8,167 bases of DNA from CAZFAP01 sp964516325 (lineage in GTDB: Bacteria > Auribacterota > JABMQX01). The position numbers and the translations under genes are program-made. Positions 8,021-8,167 of this stretch are shown one piece after another. Location: NCBI GenBank assembly GCA_964516325.1, contig CAZFAP010000200.1, positions 1 through 8,167 on the forward strand, given 5' to 3'. The notes below the pieces were generated by a model. That model was given only the letters and a program-made list of their open reading frames with translations, was not told where the DNA came from and made no database searches. How positions within the stretch are numbered: position 1 is the first letter of the stretch; every line of letters starts with the position of its first letter.

Positions 8021-8027
8021 ATGTCAA
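7999..8027 (-). promoter_or_regulatory. Perfect-consensus sigma70-type promoter with extended -10
   Basis: On the minus strand the -35 is TTGACA (8027-8022) and the -10 is TATAAT (8004-7999), with a 17-nt spacer. TGC directly before the -10 gives an extended -10 (TGn). Both hexamers are exact consensus, in a short AT-rich island within GC-rich DNA. Transcription should begin at about 7992. It would run through the small Pro-rich frame and, with no T-tract terminator visible before 7457, probably into the large gene pair. Confidence 0.85.
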
Positions 8028-8093
8028 AGAGATATCGCAAGGGGGGCGTGGGTGTATTTGAGGGGTAAAGCTCGTAGAGGTAACGCCACCCCG

Positions 8094-8123
8094 CTCAGGC
8101 GGGTTCGCCCTCCGTGCCCTGAG
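8094..8123. repeat. Hairpin with GGG-TTCG-CCC core
   Basis: CTCAGG (8094-8099) pairs with CCTGAG (8118-8123), and between them GGG TTCG CCC (8101-8110) forms a smaller stem-loop. No T-tract follows on either strand, so it is not a typical intrinsic terminator. It may be part of a dispersed repeat or a leader structure. Confidence 0.4.
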
Positions 8124-8142
8124 AGCAACAAACGAAGATTTT

Positions 8143-8167
8143 GACAGGATAACAGGACAATCCTGTC
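8143..8167. repeat. GACAGGAT inverted repeat at the window edge
   Basis: GACAGGAT (8143-8150) and ATCCTGTC (8160-8167) are perfect inverted copies around a 9-nt loop that itself contains ACAGGACA, so the unit ACAGGA(T/C) also occurs as a direct repeat. TTTT precedes it. From general knowledge, repeats built from ACAGGAT units are common between genes in several environmental bacterial lineages. Assignment to such a family is inference, and the element may extend past the window. Confidence 0.55.

Noticed and set aside
7954..8040. N-terminal extension of the Pro-rich frame to a TTG at 8040
   Set aside because: The extension would contain the -35, the -10 and the predicted transcription start, so it cannot be translated from that promoter's transcript.
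8094..8123. Intrinsic terminator
   Set aside because: The stem is present but neither strand has a run of T after it.
8041..8125. Possible tRNA because of the GGTTCGCC sequence resembling a T-loop
   Set aside because: The bases on either side do not form a T-stem, and no acceptor, D or anticodon arms can be drawn at the right distances.

Overview
The window is dominated by two very large, tandem, related genes on the minus strand. They read from right to left and overlap by four bases (ATGA). The upstream gene (7457 to 3720) encodes a predicted exported protein with TPR repeats, a DUF3857-type beta domain and a transglutaminase-like cysteine-peptidase fold. Its Cys/His/Asp triad is intact. 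The downstream gene (3723 to 400, continuing to the window edge) has the same overall architecture, but the catalytic Cys is Arg and the His is Ser, so it looks like a pseudoenzyme partner. Its frame is interrupted by a single TAA at 402-400. The same frame then stays open for 133 codons to base 1, and those codons still match the C-terminal domain of the upstream paralogue. The gene is therefore nonsense-interrupted, read through, or affected by a sequence error. It does not simply end at the TAA.

Upstream of the pair (7458-8167) is about 700 bases of atypical DNA. It holds a perfect sigma70-type promoter on the minus strand (TTGACA, 17-nt spacer, TATAAT, with an extended -10 TG). A suitably spaced Shine-Dalgarno and an ATG follow, opening a 131-codon Pro/Ser-rich frame that I do not recognise. 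The opposite (plus) strand of that frame is rich in G-runs and contains a canonical G-quadruplex motif. The promoter overlaps an operator-like dyad and a plausible divergent plus-strand promoter. A second, weaker promoter lies just before the first big gene. The right end carries a hairpin with a TTCG loop and an inverted repeat of the GACAGGAT type, which resembles dispersed intergenic repeats.

The organism is probably a Gram-negative-type bacterium with moderately high GC. Long TPR proteins with DUF3857 and transglutaminase domains plus a 'GPF' beta-sandwich are familiar from poorly cultured lineages (Planctomycetota/PVC relatives, Hydrogenedentota, Acidobacteriota). This placement is inference from family knowledge and cannot be settled from the window. 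I see no tRNA, rRNA, CRISPR array, transposase or phage gene.

Likely workings (inference): the two large proteins are made at a coupled ratio from one transcript, exported by their signal peptides, and act together in the envelope. One would be catalytic and the other a non-catalytic scaffold or substrate-binding partner. No substrate can be assigned.
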